Part shown: piece by piece, positions 47,188-55,950 of the stretch
How the letters are laid out: each line of letters starts with the position of its first letter
Position numbering within the stretch: the first letter of the stretch is position 1
Source of the DNA: Pseudomonas sp.
Lineage (GTDB): Bacteria; Pseudomonadota; Gammaproteobacteria; Pseudomonadales; Pseudomonadaceae
Direction of reading: 5' to 3'
Length of the DNA: 64,000 nucleotides
Assembly: GCF_002796985.1 (NCBI RefSeq)
Contig: NZ_PEKX01000007.1
Coordinates: forward strand, 1,044,284 to 1,108,283
Translations under genes and position numbers: made by a program
The notes under the pieces: model-generated
Told to the model about the DNA's origin: nothing
What the model saw: the letters and a program-made list of their open reading frames with translations, nothing else
The model's database searches: none

Positions 47188-48163
47188 ACCCCAGGTGCCG
47201 CTGTCGGCACGCCAGAAAATCCTCACCGCCACCCTGCGCGGCACACTCACCTTGCTGTTCCGTGGGCTGATGGGCCCGCAATTGCCGGTGAAGGCGCAGC
47301 GCGCCCTGCTGCGCGGGTTGACGGCAGCCACGCTGACGCCGCGCGGCGTACACCGTGAGCAGACGACACTGGGCGGCTTGCCTGTCGAAGTCTGGCGGCC
47401 GCAAGGTGTCGGCACGGGCAGGGTGATCCTCTACCTGCATGGCGGCGCCTACCTGATCGGCTCGCCGGCCACGCACCGGGCGATCACCGCCAATCTGGCG
47501 CGGCGCTGCGGTGCAGAAGTCTGGGTGATCGACTACCGGCTGGCCCCCGAGCACCGTTTCCCTGCCCAGCGCGAAGACGCCGTGGCGGCCTATCGCGCAC
47601 TACTGGACAAGGGCATTCCTGCCCATGCCATTGCGGTGGCCGGGGATTCCGCCGGTGGTCACCTGACCCTGCAACTGGCGCTGGAAGCCAAGGCCCAGGG
47701 GTTGCCGGCGCCGGGCGCGCTGGTGACCTTCTCGCCGGTGACTGATCTCTCCGCCGGGCACCTGCACGCACCGGCGGCGGGCGACCCGCTGATCACCCGC
47801 GCCTGGATGGACAGTGCCATGGAGATGTTCTGCCCGCCGGGCGTGCCCCGCGCAGACGCCCAGCTGTCACCGCTGCACGCTGATCTCAGCGGTTTGCCGC
47901 CGTTGCTGATTCAGGTCGGTGAGGACGAGGTACTGCGCAACGACAGCCTGCGCTTCGTCGATGCCGCGCGGCGCTACGGCAATACCGTGCAACTGCAACG
48001 CTTCCCCGGTTGCTGGCATGTGTTCCAGGCCCATGCCGGCCTGCTGGATGTGGCGGATCGCGCCTTGCAGGACGTTGCCAATTTTCTTGCCAGTCATTTG
48101 CAAGCAGGGCATCGGCAACCCGCCGTCATGCAATCCGTCCTTGAGCAAGGAACGCCACGATGA
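47171..48163 (+). CDS. Alpha/beta hydrolase (HSL family, LipR-like)
   Basis: A 330-residue esterase. Oxyanion motif HGGAY (residues 90-94) and nucleophile GDSAGG (Ser160), with Asp/His expected in the C-terminal GEDEVLRN and GCWHVFQ segments: the hormone-sensitive lipase group. ATG 47171 lies inside the BVMO 3' end; the stop overlaps the SDR start as ATGA. Together the three form a coupled operon for ketone to ester to alcohol plus acid conversion. Confidence 0.88.
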   Translation: MTASVEPQVPLSARQKILTATLRGTLTLLFRGLMGPQLPVKAQRALLRGLTAATLTPRGVHREQTTLGGLPVEVWRPQGVGTGRVILYLHGGAYLIGSPATHRAITANLARRCGAEVWVIDYRLAPEHRFPAQREDAVAAYRALLDKGIPAHAIAVAGDSAGGHLTLQLALEAKAQGLPAPGALVTFSPVTDLSAGHLHAPAAGDPLITRAWMDSAMEMFCPPGVPRADAQLSPLHADLSGLPPLLIQVGEDEVLRNDSLRFVDAARRYGNTVQLQRFPGCWHVFQAHAGLLDVADRALQDVANFLASHLQAGHRQPAVMQSVLEQGTPR

Positions 48164-48918
48164 ACACCATCCTGATCAGCGGGGCGGCCTCGGGCATCGG
48201 CGCCGCCACCGCAAAACTGTTCCACCAGCGCGGCTGGCGCGTCGGCCTGATCGACCTGAATCCCGAGCCGCTGGCGGCGCTGGCGTCCGAACTGGGCGGC
48301 GCCTGGCAGCGAGCGCTGGACGTCACCGATGCCGAGGCGGTAGCGGCGGCAGTGCGCGAGTTTGCGCAAGCCCACGATGGTCACCTGCGGCTGCTGTTCA
48401 ACTGCGCGGGCATCCTGCGCTTTGGCCGCTTCGAGGACATCAGCCTGGCCGAGCACAACCGCATCATCGCCATCAACGTGCAGGGCGTACTCAACTGCTG
48501 CTATGCCGCGTTGCCGTACCTCAAGCGCACGCCTGGTGCGCAGGTGCTGAACATGGGCTCGGCCTCCGGGCTCTATGGCGTGCCGCAGATGGCCAGCTAT
48601 TCGGCGTCGAAGTTTGCCGTGCGTGGGCTGACCGAAGCGCTGGAGCTGGAGTGGCGCGAGCTGGGCATCCGAGTCGCCGACCTGATGCCGCCCTTCGTAC
48701 GCACGCCGATGGTTGCCAGCCAGACGGTCGAGCCACCGGTGCTGCGCCGGCTGGGCGTGACCCTGGTGGCCGAGGATATCGCCCAGGCCGCGTGGCGCCA
48801 GGCGCAGAGCGGCGGTGTGCACCGGCCCATCGGTGCGATGTTCCGCGCCATGTACTGGTCCGGCCAGCTGTCGCCGCCGGCGATCAATCGCTGGGTGATG
48901 GCCTGGCTGAGCCGTTGA
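48160..48918 (+). CDS. Short-chain dehydrogenase/reductase (SadH-like)
   Basis: A 252-residue classical SDR: cofactor motif GAASGIG (8-14), NCAG (81-84), catalytic Ser134, Tyr147 and Lys151 (YSASK). Likely oxidises an alcohol or reduces a ketone linked to the BVMO. ATGA-coupled to the hydrolase. No downstream adh gene follows before the VIT-like gene. Confidence 0.88.
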   Translation: MNTILISGAASGIGAATAKLFHQRGWRVGLIDLNPEPLAALASELGGAWQRALDVTDAEAVAAAVREFAQAHDGHLRLLFNCAGILRFGRFEDISLAEHNRIIAINVQGVLNCCYAALPYLKRTPGAQVLNMGSASGLYGVPQMASYSASKFAVRGLTEALELEWRELGIRVADLMPPFVRTPMVASQTVEPPVLRRLGVTLVAEDIAQAAWRQAQSGGVHRPIGAMFRAMYWSGQLSPPAINRWVMAWLSR

Positions 48919-49073
48919 GTACGGCGCACGAGCGTTCACGCTCCTTTCAGCTCCGCGCGCACTGATGCGTTTTGGCAAGGCTCGCATTGATCGCTCCCTA
49001 TAGACTGCGTGCTTGGAAACCCGCCCTGGCCACCTGACGGCCAGAGCGACAACGCAGTGAAGGAGCCAGATTC

Positions 49074-49757
49074 GTGGAGCAATTGCGTCTTTCCTGGAAA
49101 GCCGCCTGGAACAAGGCCTGGAACGATCTGACCGACCCGTTCGACCGCCTCAGCGAGGTCGCCTTCGGGGTGATCATGGCGCTGACCATCATTACGGTCA
49201 TTCCCACCGCGGCGGGCGGTGCTGGCCGGGAGCAACTGGTGCTGGCGGCGCTGGGCTGCAACCTGGCCTGGGGCATCGTCGACGCCCTCATGACGCTGGT
49301 GGGCATGCGCGTGGACCGCGAGCACCGTCATGCCGGACTACGCGCGTTGCGTCAGTCGGGAGATGAAGAAAGCTTTCGCGAGGGCCTGCGGGGCTTCCTG
49401 CCTGACCCAGTGGTGGATCACATGCAGAGGACCGACGTCCAGCGCCTGCGGCAGAGTCTGCTGAAATCGTTGCTGGGCACTGGAGACACACCGAGCCTGG
49501 GTCGCGAACATTGGCTCGCGTGGCTGATTCTGGCCGGGCATACCTTCGTCGCGACCTTGCCGATCATCCTGCCGCTGGTCTTCGTTCCGAATGACGTACT
49601 GGCGCTGCGTCTGGCACAGGCCACGGGTTTGCTGTTGATGTTCGGCCTGGGTTGGCTGCTGGCGCACTGGGCGGGTGGCAGGCCCTGGCAGGGGGCTGTT
49701 GGCTTCACCGCTCTGGGCGTGGCGATGACGGGAATCTGCCTGGCGCTGGGCGGGTAA
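49074..49757 (+). CDS. VIT-family-like membrane protein
   Basis: A 227-residue protein with four or five hydrophobic helices. The N-terminal segment DRLSEVAFGVIMALTIITVIPTAAGGAGREQLVLAALGCNLAWGIVDALMTLVG is like the first half of CCC1/VIT1-type transporters. GTG start with GGAG 9 bp upstream. It could transport Fe or Mn, but the central loop (EESFREGLRGFLPD) is not diagnostic. Function provisional. Confidence 0.65.
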   Translation: MEQLRLSWKAAWNKAWNDLTDPFDRLSEVAFGVIMALTIITVIPTAAGGAGREQLVLAALGCNLAWGIVDALMTLVGMRVDREHRHAGLRALRQSGDEESFREGLRGFLPDPVVDHMQRTDVQRLRQSLLKSLLGTGDTPSLGREHWLAWLILAGHTFVATLPIILPLVFVPNDVLALRLAQATGLLLMFGLGWLLAHWAGGRPWQGAVGFTALGVAMTGICLALGG

Positions 49758-50046
49758 ACCTGCTGGAGGCTGCGGCCCGCGCCGCTTGGCTGCCGCCTGT
49801 CGCCGCTGGGCGGCCCTGAGCGTCAAAGGAGCGGCAGGCCGCGCCTGCAGACGCTACGCTGAGAAATGTGGCCGGGGAATTCCGTTGCGCCGCTCGGCGC
49901 GTTCGGCGGAGTTGGCCACCATTTCGGGGGACGTTGCGTTAAATGACGTTTCCTGGCGGCACACTGAAGTGCCCGGAATACGCCCTCGCAGGGCGTGTTC
50001 GTTGGCGGGGAATACACTCTGAACGTCTCGACAGGAGGTGCGTACC

Positions 50047-50385
50047 ATGGAAAAGCCCCTCTCGGAGGATATCAGCGTCAACGTGTTGCGCCGGATGAAG
50101 GAAGGTGGCTTCGATTTCGCTCGCATTCATCCCATCGATTTTTTCGCCATCTTTTCCGATGAACAGAACGCCCGCAAAGCTGCCCGGCAGTTTCGCGGCG
50201 AGTCGCTGAGAACCCAGGTCGAAGCCCGTGATGACGGCAGCTGGAACCTGCAGATCAGCAAGGTGATGTTCGCCACCCACGCCGCCATCGGCGATTTCGA
50301 GCACGACCTTGAGGAAGTCGTGGTGCCACTGGGCGGTATTCTCGATGGTTGGGGCGTGACACAGGAGGTCACTTCCCTGCGTTGA
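50047..50385 (+). CDS. RraB-like ribonuclease E inhibitor family protein
   Basis: A 112-residue acidic protein with DISVNVLRRMKEGGFDFARIHPIDFFAIFSDEQNARKAARQF, VEARDDGSWNLQISKVMFATHAAIGDFEHDLEEVVVPLGGILDGWG: the RraB/DUF1260 pattern. In E. coli RraB modulates RNase E. ATG 50047 has GGAGG 8 bp upstream. The 289-bp gap before it holds an ACGCCCT-cgc-AGGGCGT hairpin at 49980-49996 and no gene. Confidence 0.8.
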   Translation: MEKPLSEDISVNVLRRMKEGGFDFARIHPIDFFAIFSDEQNARKAARQFRGESLRTQVEARDDGSWNLQISKVMFATHAAIGDFEHDLEEVVVPLGGILDGWGVTQEVTSLR

Positions 50386-50434
50386 TCGCAATACGTCGTT
50401 GAGCCGTCACCCGACGGCCCGCTCCGCAAAGCAG

Positions 50435-50473
50435 AACGCGCGCCGTCGCCAGCAGTGGCGGCGCGTTTTTTTT
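50435..50473 (+). terminator. Rho-independent terminator after rraB-like gene
   Basis: AACGCGCGCCGTCGCCA pairs (with a bulge) with TGGCGGCGCGTT, followed by eight T residues. Confidence 0.85.
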
Positions 50474-50578
50474 GCAGGGTCAGCCAAGCCTGGGCGGCAG
50501 TGGTGCAAGGACAAGCTTGCGGACACGCCAGGTTTCTTCATCGCCACCGATGCGGCAGACTGCCGCGCGGAGGTGACC

Positions 50579-51283
50579 ATGACCGATATCCTGATCCTGA
50601 CCCATGTCGATTTCTGCCCGCCCGGCCATCTGGGCGCGCTGCTCGACCGTCTGCAACTGCCGTTCGACGTACGTCGCGTCGACCTGGGCGAGCTGCAAGG
50701 CTACGACCTGGAGCGGCCGAAAGCCGTTGCCATCATGGGCGGCCCCATGAGCGTGAACGACGACCTGCAGTGGCTGCGCGATGAAGTCTCCGCGATCCGT
50801 CGTTTCATCGAGCGCGATGTGCCAATGATCGGCCACTGCCTGGGCGGCCAGTTGCTGGCCAAGGCGCTGGGCGCCGACATCCACCAACTGCCGTACACCG
50901 AGATGGGCTGGCAGCCGATGCGTCGTCAGGAAGGGCAGAGCCCGTGGCTGGCGCACCTGCCCGAGGAGTTCCCTATCTACCAGTGGCATGGCGATACCTT
51001 TGATATTCCCGAAGGCGCCACCCGCTTGCTGTCGAGCCCATGGTGCGAGAACCAGGGCTTCAGCTTCGGCGAGCGCATCCTTGGCCTGCAGGGCCATCCG
51101 GAGATGACCGAGGAGTTGGTCAGCGGCTGGGTCAATGGCTTCCCGGAATACCAGGACCCCAGCCAGCCGAGCCAGGAAAGCGCAGGGGTGATGCTGGCCG
51201 ACCTGCCGCAGAAGGTCGCGGCGATGAACCGCGTGGCGGAAGGTTTCTACAGCCATTGGCTGAAGCTGGCCGGGTTGGTCTGA
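50579..51283 (+). CDS. Class I glutamine amidotransferase
   Basis: A 234-residue stand-alone GATase1 domain. Nucleophile Cys87 in GHCLGGQLLAKALGA, then His173 and Glu175 in GLQGHPEMTEE. It hydrolyses glutamine or acts as a gamma-glutamyl hydrolase; this GuaA-N-like stand-alone class is often annotated GMP synthase-like. ATG 50579 has GGAGG 6 bases upstream; the earlier in-frame start runs through the terminator. Downstream is an oppositely directed polyamine degradation operon, without evident link. Confidence 0.85.
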   Translation: MTDILILTHVDFCPPGHLGALLDRLQLPFDVRRVDLGELQGYDLERPKAVAIMGGPMSVNDDLQWLRDEVSAIRRFIERDVPMIGHCLGGQLLAKALGADIHQLPYTEMGWQPMRRQEGQSPWLAHLPEEFPIYQWHGDTFDIPEGATRLLSSPWCENQGFSFGERILGLQGHPEMTEELVSGWVNGFPEYQDPSQPSQESAGVMLADLPQKVAAMNRVAEGFYSHWLKLAGLV

Positions 51284-51315
51284 TCCCGCGAGGTTGTGTC
51301 GGGTGCGATGCTCTT

Positions 51316-51410
51316 CGTAGGAGCGAGCTTGCTCGCGAACTGCCCAGCTCCGGAGGCGCCGGCCAATTCGCTCGCGAGCAGTAACGATGGCGTCTCCCTC
51401 GCTCCTACAG
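51316..51410. repeat. REP-like pair
   Basis: GTAGGAGCGAGCTTGCTCGC then a diverged inverted partner (TTCGCTCGCGAGCAGTAACG...TCGCTCCTACAG) between the convergent amidotransferase and dehydrogenase genes. Confidence 0.7.
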
Positions 51411-51430
51411 GTAAAGCACGTCTTCCTGGC

Positions 51431-52855
51431 TCAATGCTTGAACATGATGTGCCGCGCCACGGTGTAGTCCTCCAGGCCGTACATGGACAGGTCCTTGCCG
51501 TAGCCGGACTGCTTGAAGCCGCCGTGGGGCATTTCGCTGCACAACATGAAATGGGTATTCACCCAGGTGCAGCCGTACTGCAGCCGCGCCGCCACCCGTG
51601 AGGCGCGGCCGACGTCCTTCGTCCACACCGACGAGGCGAGGCCGTAGTCCGAGTCGTTCGCCCAGCGCACCGCCTCGTCCGCATCGCTGAACGGCGTCAC
51701 CGAGACCACCGGGCCGAACACTTCGCGGCGGACGATCTCGTCGTCCTGCTGGGCGTTGGCCACCACCGTCGGTTCGTAGAAGAAGCCGTTGCCGCTGACC
51801 ACCTTGCCGCCGGTAGCGATCTGGATGTGCGGGCTGGCCTTGGCACGTTCGACGAAGCCGGCGACGCGGTCGCGCTGAGCGGCAGTGATCAGCGGGCCGA
51901 GTTCGGTGTTCGGGTCGTTCTGTAAACCGGTCTTGAGGCTCGATACTGCGCTGGCCAGGTCGGCGACGAAGTTGTCGTAGACCTTCTTGCCGGCGTAAAT
52001 GCGGCACGCAGCGGTGCAATCCTGCCCGGCGTTATAGAAGCCGAAGGTGCGGATGCCGGCGATCACGTCTTCCAGGTCGGCATCGTCGAAGACGATCACC
52101 GGCGCCTTGCCGCCTAATTCCATGTGCAGGCGCTTCACGCTGTCGGCCGCGCTCTTGATGATGGCCTTGCCGGTGCCCACCGAGCCGGTCAGCGAAACCA
52201 TGCGCACCAGGTCATGGCTCACCAGCGGCGCGCCCACCGTCGGGCCACGGCCGAAGACCAGGTTGACCACGCCGGCGGGGAACAGCTCGGCGATGAATTC
52301 GGCCAGCCGCAGGGCGGTCAGTGGCGTCTGCTCCGAAGGCTTGAGCACCACGCAGTTGCCGGCGGCCAGCGCCGGGCCGAGCTTCCACGCGGCCATCATC
52401 AGCGGGTAGTTCCACGGTGCGATGGAGGCGACTACGCCCACCGGGTCGCGGCGGATCATCGAGGTGAAGCCGGGAATGTATTCCCCAGCGGCGGAGCCGG
52501 GCAGCACGCGGCAGGCGCCGGCGAAGAAGCGGAACACGTCGGCGATGGCCGGGATCTCGTCGTTCAGCGCGGCGGCGTAGGGCTTGCCGCAGTTGTCCGA
52601 CTCCAGCCGGGCCAGCTCCTCGGCATGTTCCTCGATGCGGTCGGCCAGACGCAGCAGGAGCAGGGCGCGGTCTTTCGGCGCGGTCTGCGACCAGCTGTCG
52701 AAGGCTGCGTTGGCGGCGCGCACGGCGCTGTCCACCTGGGCTTCGCTGGCTTCGGCGATCTGGCCGATCACCGTGCCAGTGGATGGGTTGAGGATATCCA
52801 GCGGGGCGCCTTCGCCGGCGACGAACTGGCCGTTGATCAGGAGTTTGGTTTGCAT
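51431..52855 (-). CDS. patD: Gamma-aminobutyraldehyde dehydrogenase
   Basis: A 474-residue aldehyde dehydrogenase of the YdcW/PatD type. NAD fold WNYPLMMAAWKLGPALAAGN, KPSEQTP, GSVGTGK; catalytic Glu246 (ELGGKAP) and Cys280 (NAGQDCTAACR), EVFGPV. It oxidises 4-aminobutanal to GABA in putrescine degradation. GGAGG 7 bp before ATG. It ends an operon with the ABC transporter (order ATPase, permease, permease, dehydrogenase), like ydcTUVW in E. coli. Confidence 0.85.
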   Translation of the reverse strand: MQTKLLINGQFVAGEGAPLDILNPSTGTVIGQIAEASEAQVDSAVRAANAAFDSWSQTAPKDRALLLLRLADRIEEHAEELARLESDNCGKPYAAALNDEIPAIADVFRFFAGACRVLPGSAAGEYIPGFTSMIRRDPVGVVASIAPWNYPLMMAAWKLGPALAAGNCVVLKPSEQTPLTALRLAEFIAELFPAGVVNLVFGRGPTVGAPLVSHDLVRMVSLTGSVGTGKAIIKSAADSVKRLHMELGGKAPVIVFDDADLEDVIAGIRTFGFYNAGQDCTAACRIYAGKKVYDNFVADLASAVSSLKTGLQNDPNTELGPLITAAQRDRVAGFVERAKASPHIQIATGGKVVSGNGFFYEPTVVANAQQDDEIVRREVFGPVVSVTPFSDADEAVRWANDSDYGLASSVWTKDVGRASRVAARLQYGCTWVNTHFMLCSEMPHGGFKQSGYGKDLSMYGLEDYTVARHIMFKH

Positions 52856-52879
52856 GGGAGCTCCTCCTTCAATGGGTTC

Positions 52880-52937
52880 CCCTCACCCCAACCCTCTCCC
52901 TTCGGAGCGGGGCGCGTAGCCAGGGTTGGGGTGAGGG
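52880..52937. repeat. Inverted repeat (CCCTCACCCCAACCCT)
   Basis: A perfect 16-bp inverted repeat (52880-52895 and 52922-52937) with 26-bp spacer between permease and dehydrogenase. This is a widespread gammaproteobacterial intergenic repeat unit; it may act in mRNA processing. Confidence 0.8.
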
Positions 52938-52955
52938 TGCTTGGCAAAATGCCGG

Positions 52956-53777
52956 TCATTTCCCGCTCCCCGCCACGTCGCTGGTGCCGCGCGTCAGGTA
53001 GTAGGCGCCGAGGATCGGCAACATGGTGGCGAGCATCACCAGCATGGCGACGACGTTGGTGACGGGTACGTCGCGCGGGCGGCTCAGCTGGTTGAGCAGC
53101 CATAGCGGCAGGGTGCGCTCGTGGCCGGCGGTGAAGGTGGTGACGATGATCTCGTCGAACGACAGGGCGAAGGCCAGCATGCCGCCGGCGAGCAGCGCCG
53201 TGGCGATGTTCGGCAGGATGATGTAGCGGAAGGTCTGCCAGCCGTCGGCACCCAGGTCCATGCTCGCCTCGATCAGGCTGAACGAGGTGCGGCGGAAGCG
53301 CGCGATGACGTTGTTGTAGACGATCACCACGCAGAAGGTCGCGTGGCCGATGATGATGGTCAGGAAGCCCGGCTCGATTCCCAGCGTCTTGAACGCCGAC
53401 AGCAGGGCGATACCGGTGATGATGCCGGGCAGGGCGATGGGCAGGATCAGCATCAGCGAGATGCTTTCCTTGCCGAAGAAGTCGCGGCGATACAGCGCGC
53501 CGGCGGCCAGGGTGCCGAGGACCATGGCGATCAGCGTGGCCACGCAGGCGATCTTCACCGACAGCCAGATGGAGTCGAGTACGTCGCCGCGCCCGAAGGC
53601 GATGCTGAACCACTTCAGGGTGAAGCCCTGCAGCGGGAAGCTGTAGGCCGACTCTTCGGTATTGAAGGCGTAGAGCAGGATCACCAGGATCGGGAAGTGC
53701 AGGAACAGCAGCCCGCCCCAGGCGGCCAGGCGCAAGAGCCAGGAGGGGCGGTCCGTGGAGTGTGTGTCAGAGCGCAT
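52956..53777 (-). CDS. ABC transporter permease (PotC/YdcV-like)
   Basis: A 273-residue inner-membrane permease with six helices and the EAA loop motif (EASMDLGADGWQTFRYIILPNI), beginning with a cytoplasmic MRSDTHSTDRPSWLLRLAAWG. Paired with the next permease by 11-bp overlap. Imports spermidine/putrescine-like polyamines by family and by the dehydrogenase neighbour. No periplasmic binding protein gene lies in this cluster. Confidence 0.87.
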   Translation of the reverse strand: MRSDTHSTDRPSWLLRLAAWGGLLFLHFPILVILLYAFNTEESAYSFPLQGFTLKWFSIAFGRGDVLDSIWLSVKIACVATLIAMVLGTLAAGALYRRDFFGKESISLMLILPIALPGIITGIALLSAFKTLGIEPGFLTIIIGHATFCVVIVYNNVIARFRRTSFSLIEASMDLGADGWQTFRYIILPNIATALLAGGMLAFALSFDEIIVTTFTAGHERTLPLWLLNQLSRPRDVPVTNVVAMLVMLATMLPILGAYYLTRGTSDVAGSGK

Positions 53778-54669
53778 CGAAGGCCCCCAGCCGCTTGGCG
53801 ATGGACAGGTAGACGGCGATCAGCACGATGGGCACCAGGGTGAAGGCCGCCGCCAGCGGCATGTTGCCCACCGCGCCCTGCTGCACGTAGACCATGGTGC
53901 CGATGAACAGCCCGCTGGGGCCCACCAGCTGCGGGATGATGAAGTCGCCCAGGGTCAGGCTGAAGGTGAAGATCGAGCCGGCCACCACGCCGGGGAAGGC
54001 CAGCGGCAGGATCACCTGGAAGAAGGTCTGCCGCGGGCGCGCGCCGAGGTCCGCCGAGGCTTGCAGCAGCGTCGGCGGCAGGCGTTCCAGGGCGGCCTGG
54101 ATCGGCAGGATCATGAACGGCAGCCAGACGTAGGTGAACACCCAGAAGCGGCCCAGGTGCGAGGTGGACAGCGTGTTGCCGCCCACGCCCGGCACTTGCA
54201 GCAGCAGGTCCAGCAGGCCGAGCAGGTGCAGGTGCTCGATCACCCAGTAGAGGATGCCGCCCTTGGCCAGGATCACTGTCCAGGCGTAGGCCTTGACGAT
54301 GTAGCTGGCCCACATCGGCAGCATCACGGCGATGTAGAAAAAGGCCTTTTCCTTGGGCCCGGCGTAGCGCGCCATGTAGTAGGCGATGGGGAAGGCGAGG
54401 ATAGCGCTGGCCAACGACACGGCAATCGCCATGCTGAAGGTGCGCAGGACGATGTCGTAGTTGGCCGGGTTGAACAGGGCCTGGTAGTTGGCCAGGGTCA
54501 GATCCGGCGTCACCGCCATGGTGAAGTCGTCGAAGGTGTAGAAGCTCTGCCAGAGCAGGGCGAACAGCGAGCCGATGTAGATCACCCCGAACCACAGCAG
54601 CGGCGGGATCAGCAGCATCAGCAGGTAGAGCGTGCTGCGCCGGTAGAGGAAGCTGGAGATCGCCCTCAC
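53767..54669 (-). CDS. ABC transporter permease (PotB/YdcU-like)
   Basis: A 300-residue permease with six helices and EAA motif (QASADLGARPRQTFFQVILPLAFPGV). The first TM and its FALLWQSFYTFDDFTMAVTPDLTLANYQALF loop are typical of PotB/PotH proteins. ATGA-like overlap with the ATPase gene (54666-54669) shows coupling. Confidence 0.87.
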   Translation of the reverse strand: MRAISSFLYRRSTLYLLMLLIPPLLWFGVIYIGSLFALLWQSFYTFDDFTMAVTPDLTLANYQALFNPANYDIVLRTFSMAIAVSLASAILAFPIAYYMARYAGPKEKAFFYIAVMLPMWASYIVKAYAWTVILAKGGILYWVIEHLHLLGLLDLLLQVPGVGGNTLSTSHLGRFWVFTYVWLPFMILPIQAALERLPPTLLQASADLGARPRQTFFQVILPLAFPGVVAGSIFTFSLTLGDFIIPQLVGPSGLFIGTMVYVQQGAVGNMPLAAAFTLVPIVLIAVYLSIAKRLGAFDAL

Positions 54670-55685
54670 GGCGCCGGCTCCTCGAGCAGCGGCACCAGCG
54701 CGCTGCGTGCCCAGCAGGCGGTGACCGTGTCACCCGGTTTCGGCCGCTGCTCCTCGCGCTCGCCATTGGGCAGGGCGGCGACCAGGCGTACACCGTTTTC
54801 CAGTTCGATCTCGTAGCGGCTGCTGGCGCCCATGTACTGCACGTCGAACAGCGTGCCGCTGACTTCCAGCTCACCCTCGCCAGCATGGCCGAAGCGCACG
54901 TGCTCGGGGCGCAGCGAGTGTGGGCGTGACTCACCCAGCAGGCGTTGCGCGAGGTCGCCGCGCAGTACGTTGGCGGTGCCGACGAACTCGGCGACAAAGC
55001 GCGTGGCAGGGCGGCGGTAGAGGTTGTCGGGAGTGTCGACCTGTTCGATGCGACCCTTGTTGAACACTGCCACGCGGTCGGACATGGACAGTGCTTCGCT
55101 CTGGTCGTGGGTGACGAAGATGAAGGTGATGCCGAGCTGCCGCTGCAGCTTCTTCAGCTCCACCTGCATCTGCTCGCGCAGCTTCAGGTCCAGCGCGCCC
55201 AGGGGTTCGTCCAGCAGCAGCACGCGTGGACGATTGACCAGGGCGCGGGCCAGGGCGACGCGCTGGCGCTGGCCGCCGGAGAGCTGCGCCGGCTTGCGCT
55301 TGCCGTAGCCGGCCAGGGCGACCATGCCCAGGGCCTCTTCGGCGCGGTTATAGCGCTCGGCCTTGGCCACGCCCTTCACCTTCAAGCCGTAGGCGACGTT
55401 GTCCAGCACGTTCATGTGCGGGAACAGCGCGTAGTCCTGGAACACCGTGTTCACGTCGCGCTCGTAGGGCGGCAGGCCGGCGGCCTCGTGGCCGTGGATG
55501 CGGATGGAGCCGGCAGTGGGTTGCTCGAAGCCGGCGATCAGCCGCAGGCAGGTGGTCTTGCCCGAGCCGGAGGGGCCGAGCATGGAGAAGAACTCGCCGT
55601 CGCGAATCTCGATGGACACCTTGTCGACGGCGCGCACGTCGCCGTAGTGACGGCTCACGTCAGTGAACTGGACGGCTGTGGTCAT
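54666..55685 (-). CDS. ABC transporter ATP-binding protein (PotA/YdcT-like)
   Basis: A 339-residue ATPase. Walker A GPSGSGKTT (37-45), Q-loop VFQDYALFPHM, signature LSGGQRQRVALARAL, Walker B LLLDEPLGALD, switch His in FVTHDQSEA, then a C-terminal TOBE-type domain. The start at 55685 gives the canonical length. First gene of the polyamine operon; a binding protein is missing in this window. Confidence 0.9.
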   Translation of the reverse strand: MTTAVQFTDVSRHYGDVRAVDKVSIEIRDGEFFSMLGPSGSGKTTCLRLIAGFEQPTAGSIRIHGHEAAGLPPYERDVNTVFQDYALFPHMNVLDNVAYGLKVKGVAKAERYNRAEEALGMVALAGYGKRKPAQLSGGQRQRVALARALVNRPRVLLLDEPLGALDLKLREQMQVELKKLQRQLGITFIFVTHDQSEALSMSDRVAVFNKGRIEQVDTPDNLYRRPATRFVAEFVGTANVLRGDLAQRLLGESRPHSLRPEHVRFGHAGEGELEVSGTLFDVQYMGASSRYEIELENGVRLVAALPNGEREEQRPKPGDTVTACWARSALVPLLEEPAP

Positions 55686-55776
55686 GCTGCTGCTACCTGA
55701 ATGGTGGGGCTGCATCAGAAAAGGTAGCGCATGGAAGGCGGAGCGCCTGTTCTGCGTGCCGGAGGCATCCGTGCTC

Positions 55777-55861
55777 TTCGTAGGGCCGAAGGGGGCTCGC
55801 TAGCAGCCCCGCAACGGAGGCTGGTTCGCGAGCAAGAACCAGGCGTCCCCCTCGCTCCTAC
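55777..55861. repeat. Degenerate REP-like element
   Basis: GTAGGGCCGAAGGGGGCTCG... paired with GGTTCGCGAGCAAGAACCAG and GCGTCCCCCTCGCTCCTAC. It shares GAACCAGGCGTCCCCC with the structured element near 3880. Confidence 0.6.
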
Positions 55862-55950
55862 CGTCCTGGTTTGGCCTTTGCGAAGCCATTGCTAGACGCC
55901 TGTTCTACCCCGTATAAGGTCGCTTTCGCCCGCATGAAAGGAAGCCACCG

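Noticed and set aside
45595..47415. 606-codon minus-strand ORF opposite the BVMO
   Set aside because: Shadow of a GC-rich gene; FAD/NADPH motifs lie on the plus strand.
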